Origin: Humibacillus sp. | GTDB lineage: Bacteria; Actinomycetota; Actinomycetes; Actinomycetales; Dermatophilaceae | DNA length: 32,507 nt | Assembly (NCBI GenBank): GCA_030452985.1 | Contig: JAKDLG010000042.1 | Span: 1 to 32,507 of the forward strand | Direction: 5' to 3' | Part shown: positions 23,309 to 30,970 of the stretch, piece after piece | Numbering within the stretch: position 1 is the stretch's first letter | Layout of the letters: each line of letters begins with the position of its first letter | The notes under the pieces: model-generated | The model's database searches: none | What the model was told of the DNA's origin: nothing | Seen by the model: the letters and a program-made list of their open reading frames with translations, nothing else | Translations under genes and position numbers: made by a program

Positions 23309-23862
23309 ACGGCACGTCGCGATCCCGCTGCTCGCTGACGGGGAGCAGGCCATCGACGTGCCACCGAAGCTGTCCGCTCGGGTGCGGACCTTCGCGACCG
23401 GTCGGGGCCGCAAGACCGACGCGACCGACGCGCACTCGATCGCGCTCGTCGGGGTCCGGATGGCCGGGCTGCGACCGGTCGTCAACGACGAGCAGCTGGC
23501 GGTGTTGCGGCTGCTGGTCGACCGGCGCCGGTCCCTCGGTGAGGACCACGCCCGGATGGTCTGCCTGCTGCGTCACCTTCTGCTGGAGCTGATCCCGGGC
23601 GGAGCGAAGAAGGGCCTGTCCGCCGCCCAGCCAAGAAGCTGCTCGCGACCGTGCGCCCACGCGACGTGGCCGGTAAGACCCGGCGGCGGGTCGCGGCCGA
23701 GCTGGTAGGTGACCACGAGCGGATCTACCCCCACAAGAAGGCCGTCAACCAGGAACTGACCCGGGCTGCTCAGCCCGGCGGGCACCACCCTGACCGGCCT
23801 GCACGGCATCCGACCCTCCGGCGCGGCCCGGCTCCTGGTCGAGGTTGGTGACATCACCCGCG
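23309..23862 (+). pseudogene. IS110-family transposase copy 2 (internal fragment, two frameshifts)
   Basis: Closely matches copy 1 from its HVAVRLLADGEQ region onward (20594 aligns with 23313), nearly identical through KLSARVRTFATG and TDATDAHSIALVGVRMAG. The first about 70 codons of the transposase are missing. The position frameshifted in copy 1 is intact here (LRLLVDRRRSLGEDHARM), but this copy has its own indels at about 23632 (GCCCAGCCAAG against GCCCAGGCCAAG) and about 23762. It continues past the point where copy 1 breaks, with SGAARLLVEVGDITR, then loses similarity. The stop and right end are not identifiable. Confidence 0.85.
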
Positions 23863-23926
23863 CGGGCATCTTGACTGAGGCAGTACGCCACCCCACTGCG
23901 TCGGTTTGACCGGGCTGCGCGACGCC

Positions 23927-24453
23927 CTAGGTACTCGCGTGTTGCTGCGCTCGTCGATGACGAGCACGACGCCACCAGAGCACGACTGCGAGCAGCGCGA
24001 TCAGTCCCGGACCGACGTGGACCGCCAGCACCCCGAGATAGTTTGGTGCACCCCAGTCATGGCGGTACGACTCCGGCCGACCCGGATCGATGATGCAGAC
24101 CTCGAGCGCCGCTCGAGCGATGAGATACATGGCAAGCGTCGCGCCGAGAACCTTCCCGACCCATCGCAGTCCCTTGCCTACCCGAGTCCGGACGCTCATG
24201 GCACCCGCCAGGAGCAGACACACAGCGACCTGGCGGGTTCGCCATTGGCGGACTGCGTTGCTGCGCGCCATCGCCGCTCGAACACGACCGGTTCGGCGCA
24301 CCGAAGCCGCCACCAGTGCTCTGGACCGACCGAACGCCGCCGAGCTGGCAGCCAATGGCTGTCTTGGGACAGCGGGGCGGCGAACGTGGCGGCCAGCATC
24401 GTAGACAGTGCGACATAGACCCAGGGATCACGATCCGAGCGGTCGCCGGTCAC
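23927..24453 (-). pseudogene. Unrecognised small membrane protein, probably frameshifted
   Basis: A minus-strand frame to 23927 encodes a convincing C-terminal part: VGKGLRWVGKVLGATLAMYL, LEVCIIDPGRPESYRHDWGA and LGVLAVHVGPGLIALLAVVL, with two hydrophobic helices and a basic tail. ATG 24199 gives a free-standing 90-residue version. A more complete reading starts at GTG 24453, which overlaps the preceding stop (GTGA), passes through WVYVALSTMLAATFAAPLSQ and needs one frameshift near 24360. I recall small actinobacterial membrane proteins with a similar DP-x-P-x-SYR-x-DWG segment but no function for them. Confidence 0.45.
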
Positions 24454-24922
24454 GCCACGCGTCCACTCGTGGAGCGGTCCGGGTTCGGTACGTGGAGGCG
24501 CCGCAGCCCGGCGATCACGACGTTCCCCACCGTCAGGTGTAGGCCAGCCAGCAGCAGGCCGGCCGAGAGCCGGGTCACCGTCAACGGTTGCGTGAACGAC
24601 ACCACCCACATCAGCACCGTCAGGATCGTTCAGACCCGCCAGGCATGAGCGGTATGGCGCTCCTGGACCCGGAGAATGCTCGCCCCCGGCGATCGAGACA
24701 GCGAGTGCTGAGAGCACCATCGAGAGTTGGCTAACCCCCCCCGGTACCCGAGATCGGCATCACCTCAAGCACGATGTCCAAGGCTCGGGTCCCTGTCCAC
24801 GTCAGGCCGGCCACGGCTGCCGCCACCACTGCGAATGTCGCGTCGGTGGTCTCGTGCGACCTCTGGACCACCTGCTGTTCCGGGCTCGCCCACGTCACTC
24901 TTGTCCGGCCTGAGTGCTGCAT
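24450..24922 (-). pseudogene. DUF6069-like four-helix membrane protein, multiply broken
   Basis: The minus frame from ATG 24922 (GGAG 7 nt upstream) reads MQHSGRTRVTWASPEQQVVQ, then helix TFAVVAAAVAGLTWTGTRAL and VMPISGTGG. A run of eight C/G (24735-24742) is one too many for the frame; skipping one base restores SQLSMVLSALAVSIAGG. A second shift gives ILRVQERHTAHAWRV, a TGA, then helices LTVLMWVVSFTQPLTVTRLS and LAGLHLTVGNVVIAGLRRLH. The helix pattern recalls DUF6069 proteins, but this is tentative. With at least two frameshifts and one stop codon it is inactive. The stop overlaps the next gene's GTG, suggesting an old two-gene operon. Confidence 0.5.
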
Positions 24923-25013
24923 TATCTCCAGCTCTCCGTTCCCACCCGGTTCCGAGCGACACCTCAACGCTAGGAGCGCCCAGCGCGACAGGGGCAGGGG
25001 AGGATGTGGAGCG

Positions 25014-25295
25014 TCACCGGTGACAAATGTCCCCAGGTTTGTCTGCCACCACAGCGATGATCGAGATCTCCGCAGCCCCCCCGTTGGATGTCAACGAAAC
25101 CCACTCCGCCAGGTCGGTCGAGATCGAGCCGGGTTCGGCGGCGGCCTCGTCGGGCACGACCAGCTGGCTGGAGGCGTGGCCGCTCCCGTTCGCACGTTGG
25201 CGACCGCCCGCGGAACCGAATTGGTCAATGGAAGCGCTACGAGCCGGCGGCTCGTACCCGCTGTCAATGGCCACCGACACTCGACCGGGATGCAT
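25014..25295 (-). CDS. Hypothetical short ORF, doubtful
   Basis: A 93-codon minus-strand frame. The second half (SQLVVPDEAAAEPGSISTDL, AEWVSLTSNGGAAEISIIAV) has the third-position GC bias of real coding sequence; the first half does not. I do not recognise a family. It may be the 3' end of a decayed gene. The surrounding 24923-25411 stretch holds nothing else convincing apart from a three-unit tandem repeat. Confidence 0.25.
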   Translation of the reverse strand: MHPGRVSVAIDSGYEPPARSASIDQFGSAGGRQRANGSGHASSQLVVPDEAAAEPGSISTDLAEWVSLTSNGGAAEISIIAVVADKPGDICHR

Positions 25296-25349
25296 AACGT
25301 TGGCTAATTTCTAACTCGACGCCTCAGATTTCGGTTGAGAGCGCATCTC

Positions 25350-25388
25350 GGCATCCGGCTCGACGGCATCCGGCTCGACGGCATCCGG
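25350..25388. repeat. 15-bp tandem repeat (two full units and a partial third)
   Basis: GGCATCCGGCTCGAC occurs at 25350-25364 and 25365-25379, followed by a partial third copy from 25380 (GGCATCCGG). It lies 24 bp beyond the permease stop codon. The period of 15 could mean five codons (PDAVE on the minus strand in another frame), so a decayed coding repeat is possible. Each unit carries the octamer GGCATCCG. Confidence 0.75.
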
Positions 25389-25411
25389 GAGCGGTTCAGT
25401 GCAGGGTGCGG

Positions 25412-26389
25412 TCAGCTGAGAATGTCTACCCGGCGGAAGCGTCGGTAGGCCAGCATCGTGAACGCGGCTGTCCACACCAGCGCCCACAGCGAGCCGTGCA
25501 GCATGCCGCTGTAGTCGGGGCTCACGGCCAGGGCGTCCTGCCAGGATCGCCCGTAGTGGCCGGGGAAGGCGTGCCGGTAGGGCTCGAGGGCGTCGAGCTG
25601 ATCGAGGATGTTGAAGACGATCGAGACGAGCACCGCCCCGCCGACGGCGCCCAGCGGCGCGTCGGAGCGCACCCCCAGCCAGAAGGCGATGGCCGCGATC
25701 GGTAGCAGCGTGACGAAGATGTAGGCCATGGCCAGTGCGAGCCGGGGCAGGAACTGGCTCCACGAGAGGTTGTCGCCGAGAGGGTTGGTGAGCGGGTCCC
25801 AGCCGTAGGCGATGCCCCCGACGATCAGCCCCCACACCGGCAGCAGGAACGTCGCGAACAGGGTGGAGGCGACGCCGATGATCAGCTTGCTCGTGAGCAG
25901 CCGGGCTCGTCGCACGGGGGCGATGAGCAGGTAGCGCAGCGACGACCACGACGCCTCGGACGGCACGGCATCCCCGCAGAAGAGGGCGGCCAACAGGATG
26001 AGCAGCAGCTCGGACGCGAGGAAGACGAGCACCAGGCTGAAGTTCGCGGCCCCGCTCTGGGCGAGGTCGAAGATGCGGCTGCTGGGGTTGGCGCGGTTGG
26101 GGTTGCCGTTGCGGTCGCCGAACGCGAACGAGGCGACGAGGATGAGCGGCAGGGCGAGCAGCAGCCCGAAGGCCCACAGGGTGCGGCGCCGCCCCCACTG
26201 CCGCCGCAGCTCGGCCCGCCACGATAGGGGGGCACGCACCTGCACGATGGGATCGCTCGCCGAGGCGTTGTGTTGGTCGGCGGACCCGAGCACCTCCAGC
26301 AGAGCCTCCCCCGAAGCGTGACCTGCCTTGCGCTCATCCCCGTGGCCGATGACGTCGTCACTCGAACCGGTACGCTGCTGGTCGGTCAT
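25412..26389 (-). CDS. ABC-2 type transporter permease, partner of the hydrolase-ATPase fusion
   Basis: A 325-residue membrane protein. A long hydrophilic N-terminus (about 75 residues, MTDQQRTGSSDDVIGHGDER) precedes RRTLWAFGLLLALPLILVAS, then helices FSLVLVFLASELLLILLAAL, ASTLFATFLLPVWGLIVGGI, LALAMAYIFVTLLPIAAIAF, VGGAVLVSIVFNILDQLDAL and SLWALVWTAAFTMLAYRRF. The segment SLRYLLIAPVRRARLLTSKL is the cytoplasmic coupling stretch typical of ABC-2 permeases. The ATG overlaps the stop of the upstream gene (ATGA), so translation is coupled. It forms one transporter with the ATPase domain of that fusion protein. It probably exports its substrate or acts on membrane or cell wall; the substrate is unknown. 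Confidence 0.88.
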   Translation of the reverse strand: MTDQQRTGSSDDVIGHGDERKAGHASGEALLEVLGSADQHNASASDPIVQVRAPLSWRAELRRQWGRRRTLWAFGLLLALPLILVASFAFGDRNGNPNRANPSSRIFDLAQSGAANFSLVLVFLASELLLILLAALFCGDAVPSEASWSSLRYLLIAPVRRARLLTSKLIIGVASTLFATFLLPVWGLIVGGIAYGWDPLTNPLGDNLSWSQFLPRLALAMAYIFVTLLPIAAIAFWLGVRSDAPLGAVGGAVLVSIVFNILDQLDALEPYRHAFPGHYGRSWQDALAVSPDYSGMLHGSLWALVWTAAFTMLAYRRFRRVDILS

Positions 26390-29300
26390 CGGGCCCTCAC
26401 CTGCCTCAGTCGCTCGACGAGCGAGTGGTTCTCGTCGTCGGGTTCGCCACCGGGGATCGCCGACGCAGACGAGATCACGCCGAGGAAGACCTCCTCGAGA
26501 TGACGCCGGCTGCTCACCCCGACGACGGGCAGCCCGGCTGCGACTGCGGCCTGAACGACCGCCACCCGCGACAGCTCGCCCACGACGACGAGCCGGGATC
26601 CCGTGTCGACCCGCACCTCGTGGATGCCGTCGTGCCGCTCGAGCGCGTGCACCCCGTCGCGCACCAGCGCGGCATCCGCATCTTCGGGCAGGTCGAGGAT
26701 CGTCGTGTCGTCGGAGTCCACCAGGTCGGCGACGAGGCCCTGGGTGACGACCCGGCCGGCGTGCATGACCACGACGTGGGTGCACGTCATCTCGACCTCC
26801 GCCAGCATGTGGCTCGAGACCACGACCGTGCGCCCGGTCTCGGCGTAGCGTCGCAGGATCGGGCGCATCGCCGCGATCTGGGGCGGGTCGAGCCCATTGG
26901 TCGGCTCGTCGAGGATGAGCAGCTCGGGCAGCCCGAGCATCGCCTGGGCGATGCCGAGCCGCTGCTTCATGCCGTGGCTGTAGCTCTTCATCGGCCGGTC
27001 GACGGCGCCACCGAGGGCGGCCACGTCGAGGGCCTCGTCGAAGTGGGCCTCCTCGGGCGCGCGGCCCGTCGCGGCCCAGTAGGCCTCGAGGTTGGCGCGG
27101 CCGGTGAGGTGCGGCAGAAAACCTGGCCCCTCGATGAGCGCGCCGACCCGGGCGAGCACGGCTGAGCCGGCCGACACGGGCTCGCCCAGCACGTGCACCG
27201 ACCCGGCGTCGGAGGAGATCAGGCCCATGACCATGCGCATCGTCGTGGTCTTACCGGCGCCGTTCGGGCCGAGCAGGCCCACCACCTGGCCCTTCTCGGC
27301 TCGCCACGAGACGTCGTCGACGGCGCGATGACCGTCGGAGTAGGTCTTGACCAGTCCCTCGACCACGAGCGGGATGTCGGCCAGATCGGGGCGTGAGGGC
27401 AGCAGCCGACGAAGCCGCCGTCGCACGAGAAACCCGCCGAGCGCGAGCAGGAGCAGGGCGCCGAGCGCGGATGCTGCGAGCACGACCTCCGTGTCGACCA
27501 GTGGCGCCCCGCTGGTTCCGGCGGCCGCTCCGTCGACTTGCGAGACGGGCAGCGTCAGGGTGCCACCGGCCCGAACCGCGATCTGGCCGGGCTCTCGCGT
27601 GTTCGAGAACGTCGACTCGGTGCTCGTGAGCAGCACCCGGAGGCGGCTGCCTGACGGCAGGTCGTACGTGGCGCCCGGCAGCGACAGGGTCACCGGCGTC
27701 GGTTGCCCGGGCGTCACCTTCAGCCGAAGCGGCGCCACGAGCGGGTTGGCCAGCGTGATCGACGAACCGGTGACGCGCCACACCGAGCCGAAGAGCGTCA
27801 CGTCGGGGGTGTCGGAGGTGATCGTCATCGTCATCGTCGGCGACCCGACCACGGTGCGGGCCTGCGTCAGCGGTTCGGTGTCGAAGGCGGTGGACTGCCC
27901 CGGCAGCGCCGCCAGCTGGTAGGTCGAGAGGCTGATGCCGAGCGCGGCGAGGCCGGGCACCGCGATGATCGAGGCCGGCAGCCCGCCCGGTGGATGCACC
28001 AGGCCACCCTGCCGCTGCGTGAATCCGACGCCCTGGGTCTGCAGGGTCGTGCCCGACAGGCCCGGGTAGGCCGGGAGGGCGTGCAGCGTGGAGGGCTGCC
28101 CCGCGCGAGTGGCGGCGATCGGAAAGGTGAACTTCGCCGTGGGCAGGGCCGAGTCGCGTGGCGCCTTGTCGCGGACGTAGTGGTCGAGCCAGGCGTAGGA
28201 GGCCTCGGTCTCCTCTGCCTCGTGCGTGCTGGGGGCGTCGTGTCCGCCATCGCTCCAGCGCACGGCGTACGGCGTGCCGTCGGCATCGAGGGCGGCGGCG
28301 GTGGCGTCGGCCTGGTCGAGCCCGAAGAGGGAGTCGGCGATGCCCTGGATGAGCAGCGTCGGCGCCTTCACCCGGGAGAGGCTGGGCTTCGGGCTGTGGG
28401 CGCGCAACAGGGTCAGCAGCTCGGGGCTGGCCACTCCCGAGTCGGAGGCCTTCAGGAAGAGCCGGCACAGGGCCCTGTCGAACCGGCCGCACGAGGCTGC
28501 CGTGGTGGCCGCCGTCGTGGTCGTGGTGGCCGCCCTAGCCGGGGCGGTCGTGGCGCCGGGAGCAGTCGCACCGGGGGGAGGGGCGATCGATGCACCCGTT
28601 CCCGCTCCGGCGCCGCCGCCGGCGCCACGCGCCGAGAGGAAGAAGGTGCTGGCCCAGACCTGCTTGAAGGGGCCGGCCACGTCGATCGGGTCGCGCCCGG
28701 CAGCCGTCTTCGGGGGTGCGGCCAGGGCTGACTGGGGGAAGAAGGCCTGGGCCAGGTCGTTCCACGTGATCGCCGACACGACGGCATCCACCCGGGGGTC
28801 GACGCCAGCCAGCATCAGACCGAGCGCGCCGCCGTACGAGCCGCCCATGACACCGAACCGAGGGTCACCCGGCCCGTCGAGCTCGACATCGGGTCGCTTC
28901 GCGGCCAGGTCGACGAGCACCTCGGCGTCGTTCACCTCGTAGTTGGGGTCATCGAGATGGATCCGACCGCCCGAGTTCCCTTGGCCTCGAGCGCTCCACG
29001 TGGCCACCACGTAGCCGCGCTGCTGCAGCTCGGCTGCCTGCCCGGCCACGGAGTCCTTGGTGCCACCGAACCCGTGGGCCAGCAACACAAGAGGGTGCCG
29101 GGCTCCGTCGGGCTGCCCGTAGAAGGAGATGTCGAGCGAGACCCGGGTGCCGTCGGGTTCGGCCCGCACGGGCAGCCGGGCCGCCACGGGGGTCGGCAGG
29201 TCTGCCTGCGGGCGCAGTGTCACCGCGTCGGGTCGGCTCGCGACGGGCGAGTTTGTGGCGTGAGAGACGGCCGCATGAGAAGCGGCAGCGTGAGAGACGG

Positions 29301-29454
29301 CAGGGGTGGCCACGGAGGCAGACGACGGGGCCGAGGCCAGCATCGTCGGCGCGACGAGGGCGGTGGCGGCGAGCCCGACAACGACGAACGACCGGGCCAT
29401 CGCACGACGGGCCGGCCGATTGCTGTGTGATCCGCCCTGCGGCCCGACCGGCAT
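26386..29454 (-). CDS. Exported S15/CocE-like hydrolase fused to an ABC transporter ATPase
   Basis: One 1022-residue protein. (1) A signal-like segment at 19-47 (MARSFVVVGLAATALVAPTM). (2) An alpha/beta hydrolase, about 95-440, with nucleophile Ser206 in GVMGGSYGGA, acid Asp374 in QGIADSLFG and His405 in SDGGHDAPS; a Gly/Pro/Thr/Ala-rich insert (about 285-320) interrupts it. (3) A beta-sandwich (about 520-640) of the CocE/PepX C-terminal type. (4) One helix at about 657-677 followed by RRRLRRLL. (5) A cytoplasmic BcrA/CcmA-like ATPase (about 695-990): Walker A GPNGAGKTT, signature YSHGMKQ, Walker B LLILDEP, switch His882. All catalytic motifs are complete. The predicted topology puts the hydrolase outside and the ATPase inside. 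The downstream permease overlaps by ATGA. I infer an ABC exporter with a tethered surface hydrolase; its substrate is unknown. Confidence 0.9.
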   Translation of the reverse strand: MPVGPQGGSHSNRPARRAMARSFVVVGLAATALVAPTMLASAPSSASVATPAVSHAAASHAAVSHATNSPVASRPDAVTLRPQADLPTPVAARLPVRAEPDGTRVSLDISFYGQPDGARHPLVLLAHGFGGTKDSVAGQAAELQQRGYVVATWSARGQGNSGGRIHLDDPNYEVNDAEVLVDLAAKRPDVELDGPGDPRFGVMGGSYGGALGLMLAGVDPRVDAVVSAITWNDLAQAFFPQSALAAPPKTAAGRDPIDVAGPFKQVWASTFFLSARGAGGGAGAGTGASIAPPPGATAPGATTAPARAATTTTTAATTAASCGRFDRALCRLFLKASDSGVASPELLTLLRAHSPKPSLSRVKAPTLLIQGIADSLFGLDQADATAAALDADGTPYAVRWSDGGHDAPSTHEAEETEASYAWLDHYVRDKAPRDSALPTAKFTFPIAATRAGQPSTLHALPAYPGLSGTTLQTQGVGFTQRQGGLVHPPGGLPASIIAVPGLAALGISLSTYQLAALPGQSTAFDTEPLTQARTVVGSPTMTMTITSDTPDVTLFGSVWRVTGSSITLANPLVAPLRLKVTPGQPTPVTLSLPGATYDLPSGSRLRVLLTSTESTFSNTREPGQIAVRAGGTLTLPVSQVDGAAAGTSGAPLVDTEVVLAASALGALLLLALGGFLVRRRLRRLLPSRPDLADIPLVVEGLVKTYSDGHRAVDDVSWRAEKGQVVGLLGPNGAGKTTTMRMVMGLISSDAGSVHVLGEPVSAGSAVLARVGALIEGPGFLPHLTGRANLEAYWAATGRAPEEAHFDEALDVAALGGAVDRPMKSYSHGMKQRLGIAQAMLGLPELLILDEPTNGLDPPQIAAMRPILRRYAETGRTVVVSSHMLAEVEMTCTHVVVMHAGRVVTQGLVADLVDSDDTTILDLPEDADAALVRDGVHALERHDGIHEVRVDTGSRLVVVGELSRVAVVQAAVAAGLPVVGVSSRRHLEEVFLGVISSASAIPGGEPDDENHSLVERLRQVRAR

Positions 29455-29563
29455 ACCTCAATCAGAACACGGCAACCCTGTCCTGCGTGCGGGCAGGGCG
29501 GCGGGCAGGGCGGCGGGCAGGGCAGCGGGCACGGGCAGACGCCCGCCTCCCGTGTTCCCTGGC

Positions 29564-29815
29564 TCAGTCGTCGGCCGCGCCACGTTCCAACCAGTAGGCG
29601 AGTGCTATGCACACGACGAGCACCATGACCGGGGGAATGAAGCGGGCCCCGCCCTCGAGCCCGAGCCAGCGGTAGGGGGCAGTGCTGAACGAGAGGATGT
29701 CGCTGTCGAGGAGGTATCGCAGCACCGCCAGAGCGCCGAACACCAGGCCGATGACACCGACGATGTTGATGACGAAGCGGCGTCCGGCTCCAGAGGTCTG
29801 CGGTGGGCCGGCCAC
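29564..29815 (-). CDS. Small two-helix membrane protein of unknown function
   Basis: An 83-residue protein starting at GTG 29815, 4 nt after the ankyrin gene's stop, with GGAGG 9 nt upstream. It reads MAGPPQTSGAGRRF, helix VINIVGVIGLVFGALAVLRY, a loop with SDILSFSTAPYRWLGLEGGA, helix IPPVMVLVVCIALAYWLERG and a short acidic end. I do not recognise the family. Tight coupling to the ankyrin gene suggests a shared function. The longer minus frame running through it from 30031 is the ankyrin gene read in the wrong frame. Confidence 0.65.
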   Translation of the reverse strand: MAGPPQTSGAGRRFVINIVGVIGLVFGALAVLRYLLDSDILSFSTAPYRWLGLEGGARFIPPVMVLVVCIALAYWLERGAADD

Positions 29816-29819
29816 TGGC

Positions 29820-30239
29820 TCAGACCTCCACAGTGGCTGGACCGTCAGGACCATCGAGCTCGAGCAGACCGGTGCGACCGAACATCGCGGCGGTCTCCCG
29901 AGCGCTGGGGCTGCCGCCGTCGAGGTCGGCACCGGCCGCGACCAGCGCTCGAACGATCTGCTCCTCCCCCTTGAAGATGGCGCCGGCCACCGGCGACTGG
30001 TTGCGCTCGTTGGGCAGGTCGACGTCGGCACCGTGTGAGATCAGCACCACGACGGTGTCGAGGTGCCCGTGGTAGGCAGCGAGCATGAGCAGGGTGTTGC
30101 CCTGGGCGTCTCGGGCGTCGACAGGGAAGGAGTGTTCCAGAAAGGCCGCCAGCTCAGCGGTGTTGCCTTCACGGGCAAGGTCCATGGCGACGGCCACGAT
30201 GCGGGCTTCGTCAGCGGCGCTGATGGGTGACTCGGTCAT
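29820..30239 (-). CDS. Ankyrin-repeat protein
   Basis: A 139-residue cytoplasmic protein with no signal peptide. Repeats: [20 protein letters not shown], then [20 protein letters not shown] with [14 protein letters not shown], then [20 protein letters not shown] with [10 protein letters not shown], ending [16 protein letters not shown]. This is about three and a half ankyrin units (G-x-T-x-L-x-x-A, G-A-D). It should bind a partner protein. In Pseudomonas aeruginosa an ankyrin protein (AnkB) supports catalase KatB activity, and this gene is divergent from a thiol peroxidase. A role in peroxide defence is inferred only. Leaderless layout: TAGGTT (30251-30246) ends 6 nt before the ATG. Confidence 0.9.
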   Translation of the reverse strand: MTESPISAADEARIVAVAMDLAREGNTAELAAFLEHSFPVDARDAQGNTLLMLAAYHGHLDTVVVLISHGADVDLPNERNQSPVAGAIFKGEEQIVRALVAAGADLDGGSPSARETAAMFGRTGLLELDGPDGPATVEV

Positions 30240-30245
30240 GGGCCA

Positions 30246-30356
30246 AACCTACGCAATGGTGCTGTCCACCCGCTCCCGCGCTCATCCCGTGGCGCGGAGG
30301 CGGTCCGTCGCGGACAGCTCCGACGTGCGCCGCATCAGGATGCTAGAAATGAGGGC
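30246..30356. promoter_or_regulatory. Divergent ankyrin/tpx promoter region
   Basis: Minus strand: TAGGTT at 30251-30246, 6 nt before the ankyrin ATG. Plus strand: TAGAAA at 30344-30349, 7 nt before the tpx ATG. An inverted pair GCTGTCC ... GGACAGC (about 30263 and 30313) lies between the two promoters. No known oxidative-stress operator was recognised. Confidence 0.5.
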
Positions 30357-30851
30357 ATGGCTACCACTGCACTCGGAGACACCCCCGCCCACACCGTCGG
30401 CGAGCTTCCCGCCATCGGCGACCAGGCTCCCGACTTCACCCTTACCGGTGTCGACCTGGGCGACGTCACGCTGCCCGCCGGTGGCACTCGCGTCGTGCTC
30501 AACATCTTCCCGAGCGTCGACACCGGGGTCTGCTCGGCCAGCGTGCGCAAGTTCAACGAGCTGGCCGCCGGCCTCGACAACGCGACGGTCTTCTGCATCT
30601 CGAACGACCTGCCCTTCGCGATGGGCCGCTTCTGCGGCGCCGAGGGCATCGAGAACGTCACCGTCGCCTCCGGCTTCCGCTCCTCGTTCGGCGACGACTA
30701 CGGTCTGACCCTCACCGACACCGGCATGCGCGGCCTGCTGGCCCGCGCCGTCGTGGTGCTCGACGAGGCCGGCAAGGTGACCTACACCGAGCTCGTCCCG
30801 AACATCGGCCAGGAGCCCGACTACGACGCGGCAGTCGCTGCCCTCAGCTGA
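30357..30851 (+). CDS. tpx: Thiol peroxidase (atypical 2-Cys peroxiredoxin)
   Basis: A 164-residue Tpx. The peroxidatic Cys59 is in [17 protein letters not shown] and the resolving Cys93 in [12 protein letters not shown]; both match the spacing of the Escherichia coli enzyme (61 and 95). The N-terminal [20 protein letters not shown] and terminal [17 protein letters not shown] are typical. It reduces hydrogen peroxide and alkyl peroxides using thioredoxin. ATG 30357 is 7 nt after TAGAAA; a GAGGG at 30351 could also act as a weak ribosome site. It is transcribed divergently from an ankyrin gene and ends at a very strong hairpin. Confidence 0.95.
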   Translation: MATTALGDTPAHTVGELPAIGDQAPDFTLTGVDLGDVTLPAGGTRVVLNIFPSVDTGVCSASVRKFNELAAGLDNATVFCISNDLPFAMGRFCGAEGIENVTVASGFRSSFGDDYGLTLTDTGMRGLLARAVVVLDEAGKVTYTELVPNIGQEPDYDAAVAALS

Positions 30852-30862
30852 CAGCGGCATCC

Positions 30863-30934
30863 GCAACACACCGAGAAACGGACAAGGCCCCCTGACTGCA
30901 GTCGAGGGGTCTTGTCCGTTTCTCGGTGTGTTGC
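30863..30934. repeat. Long palindrome between tpx and the VOC gene (29-bp stem)
   Basis: Arms 30863-30886 and 30911-30934 are perfectly complementary over 24 bp. The stem continues inward by one G-T wobble and four C-G pairs, leaving a 14-nt loop that itself contains the palindrome GACTGCAGTC. It lies 12 bp after the tpx stop and 37 bp before the end of the convergent VOC gene. It could end transcription from both sides. The left arm TCCGCAACACACCGAGAAAC and the right-arm CTCGGTGTGTTGCC recur, slightly changed, at 6014-6090, so it belongs to a dispersed repeat family. Confidence 0.85.
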
Positions 30935-30970
30935 CAGGCAGTGTTCGGGGAGAGAGATCTGCGGGGTTGC

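Noticed and set aside
25350..25388. CRISPR-like repeat
   Set aside because: The units are directly adjacent with no spacers; it is a simple tandem repeat.
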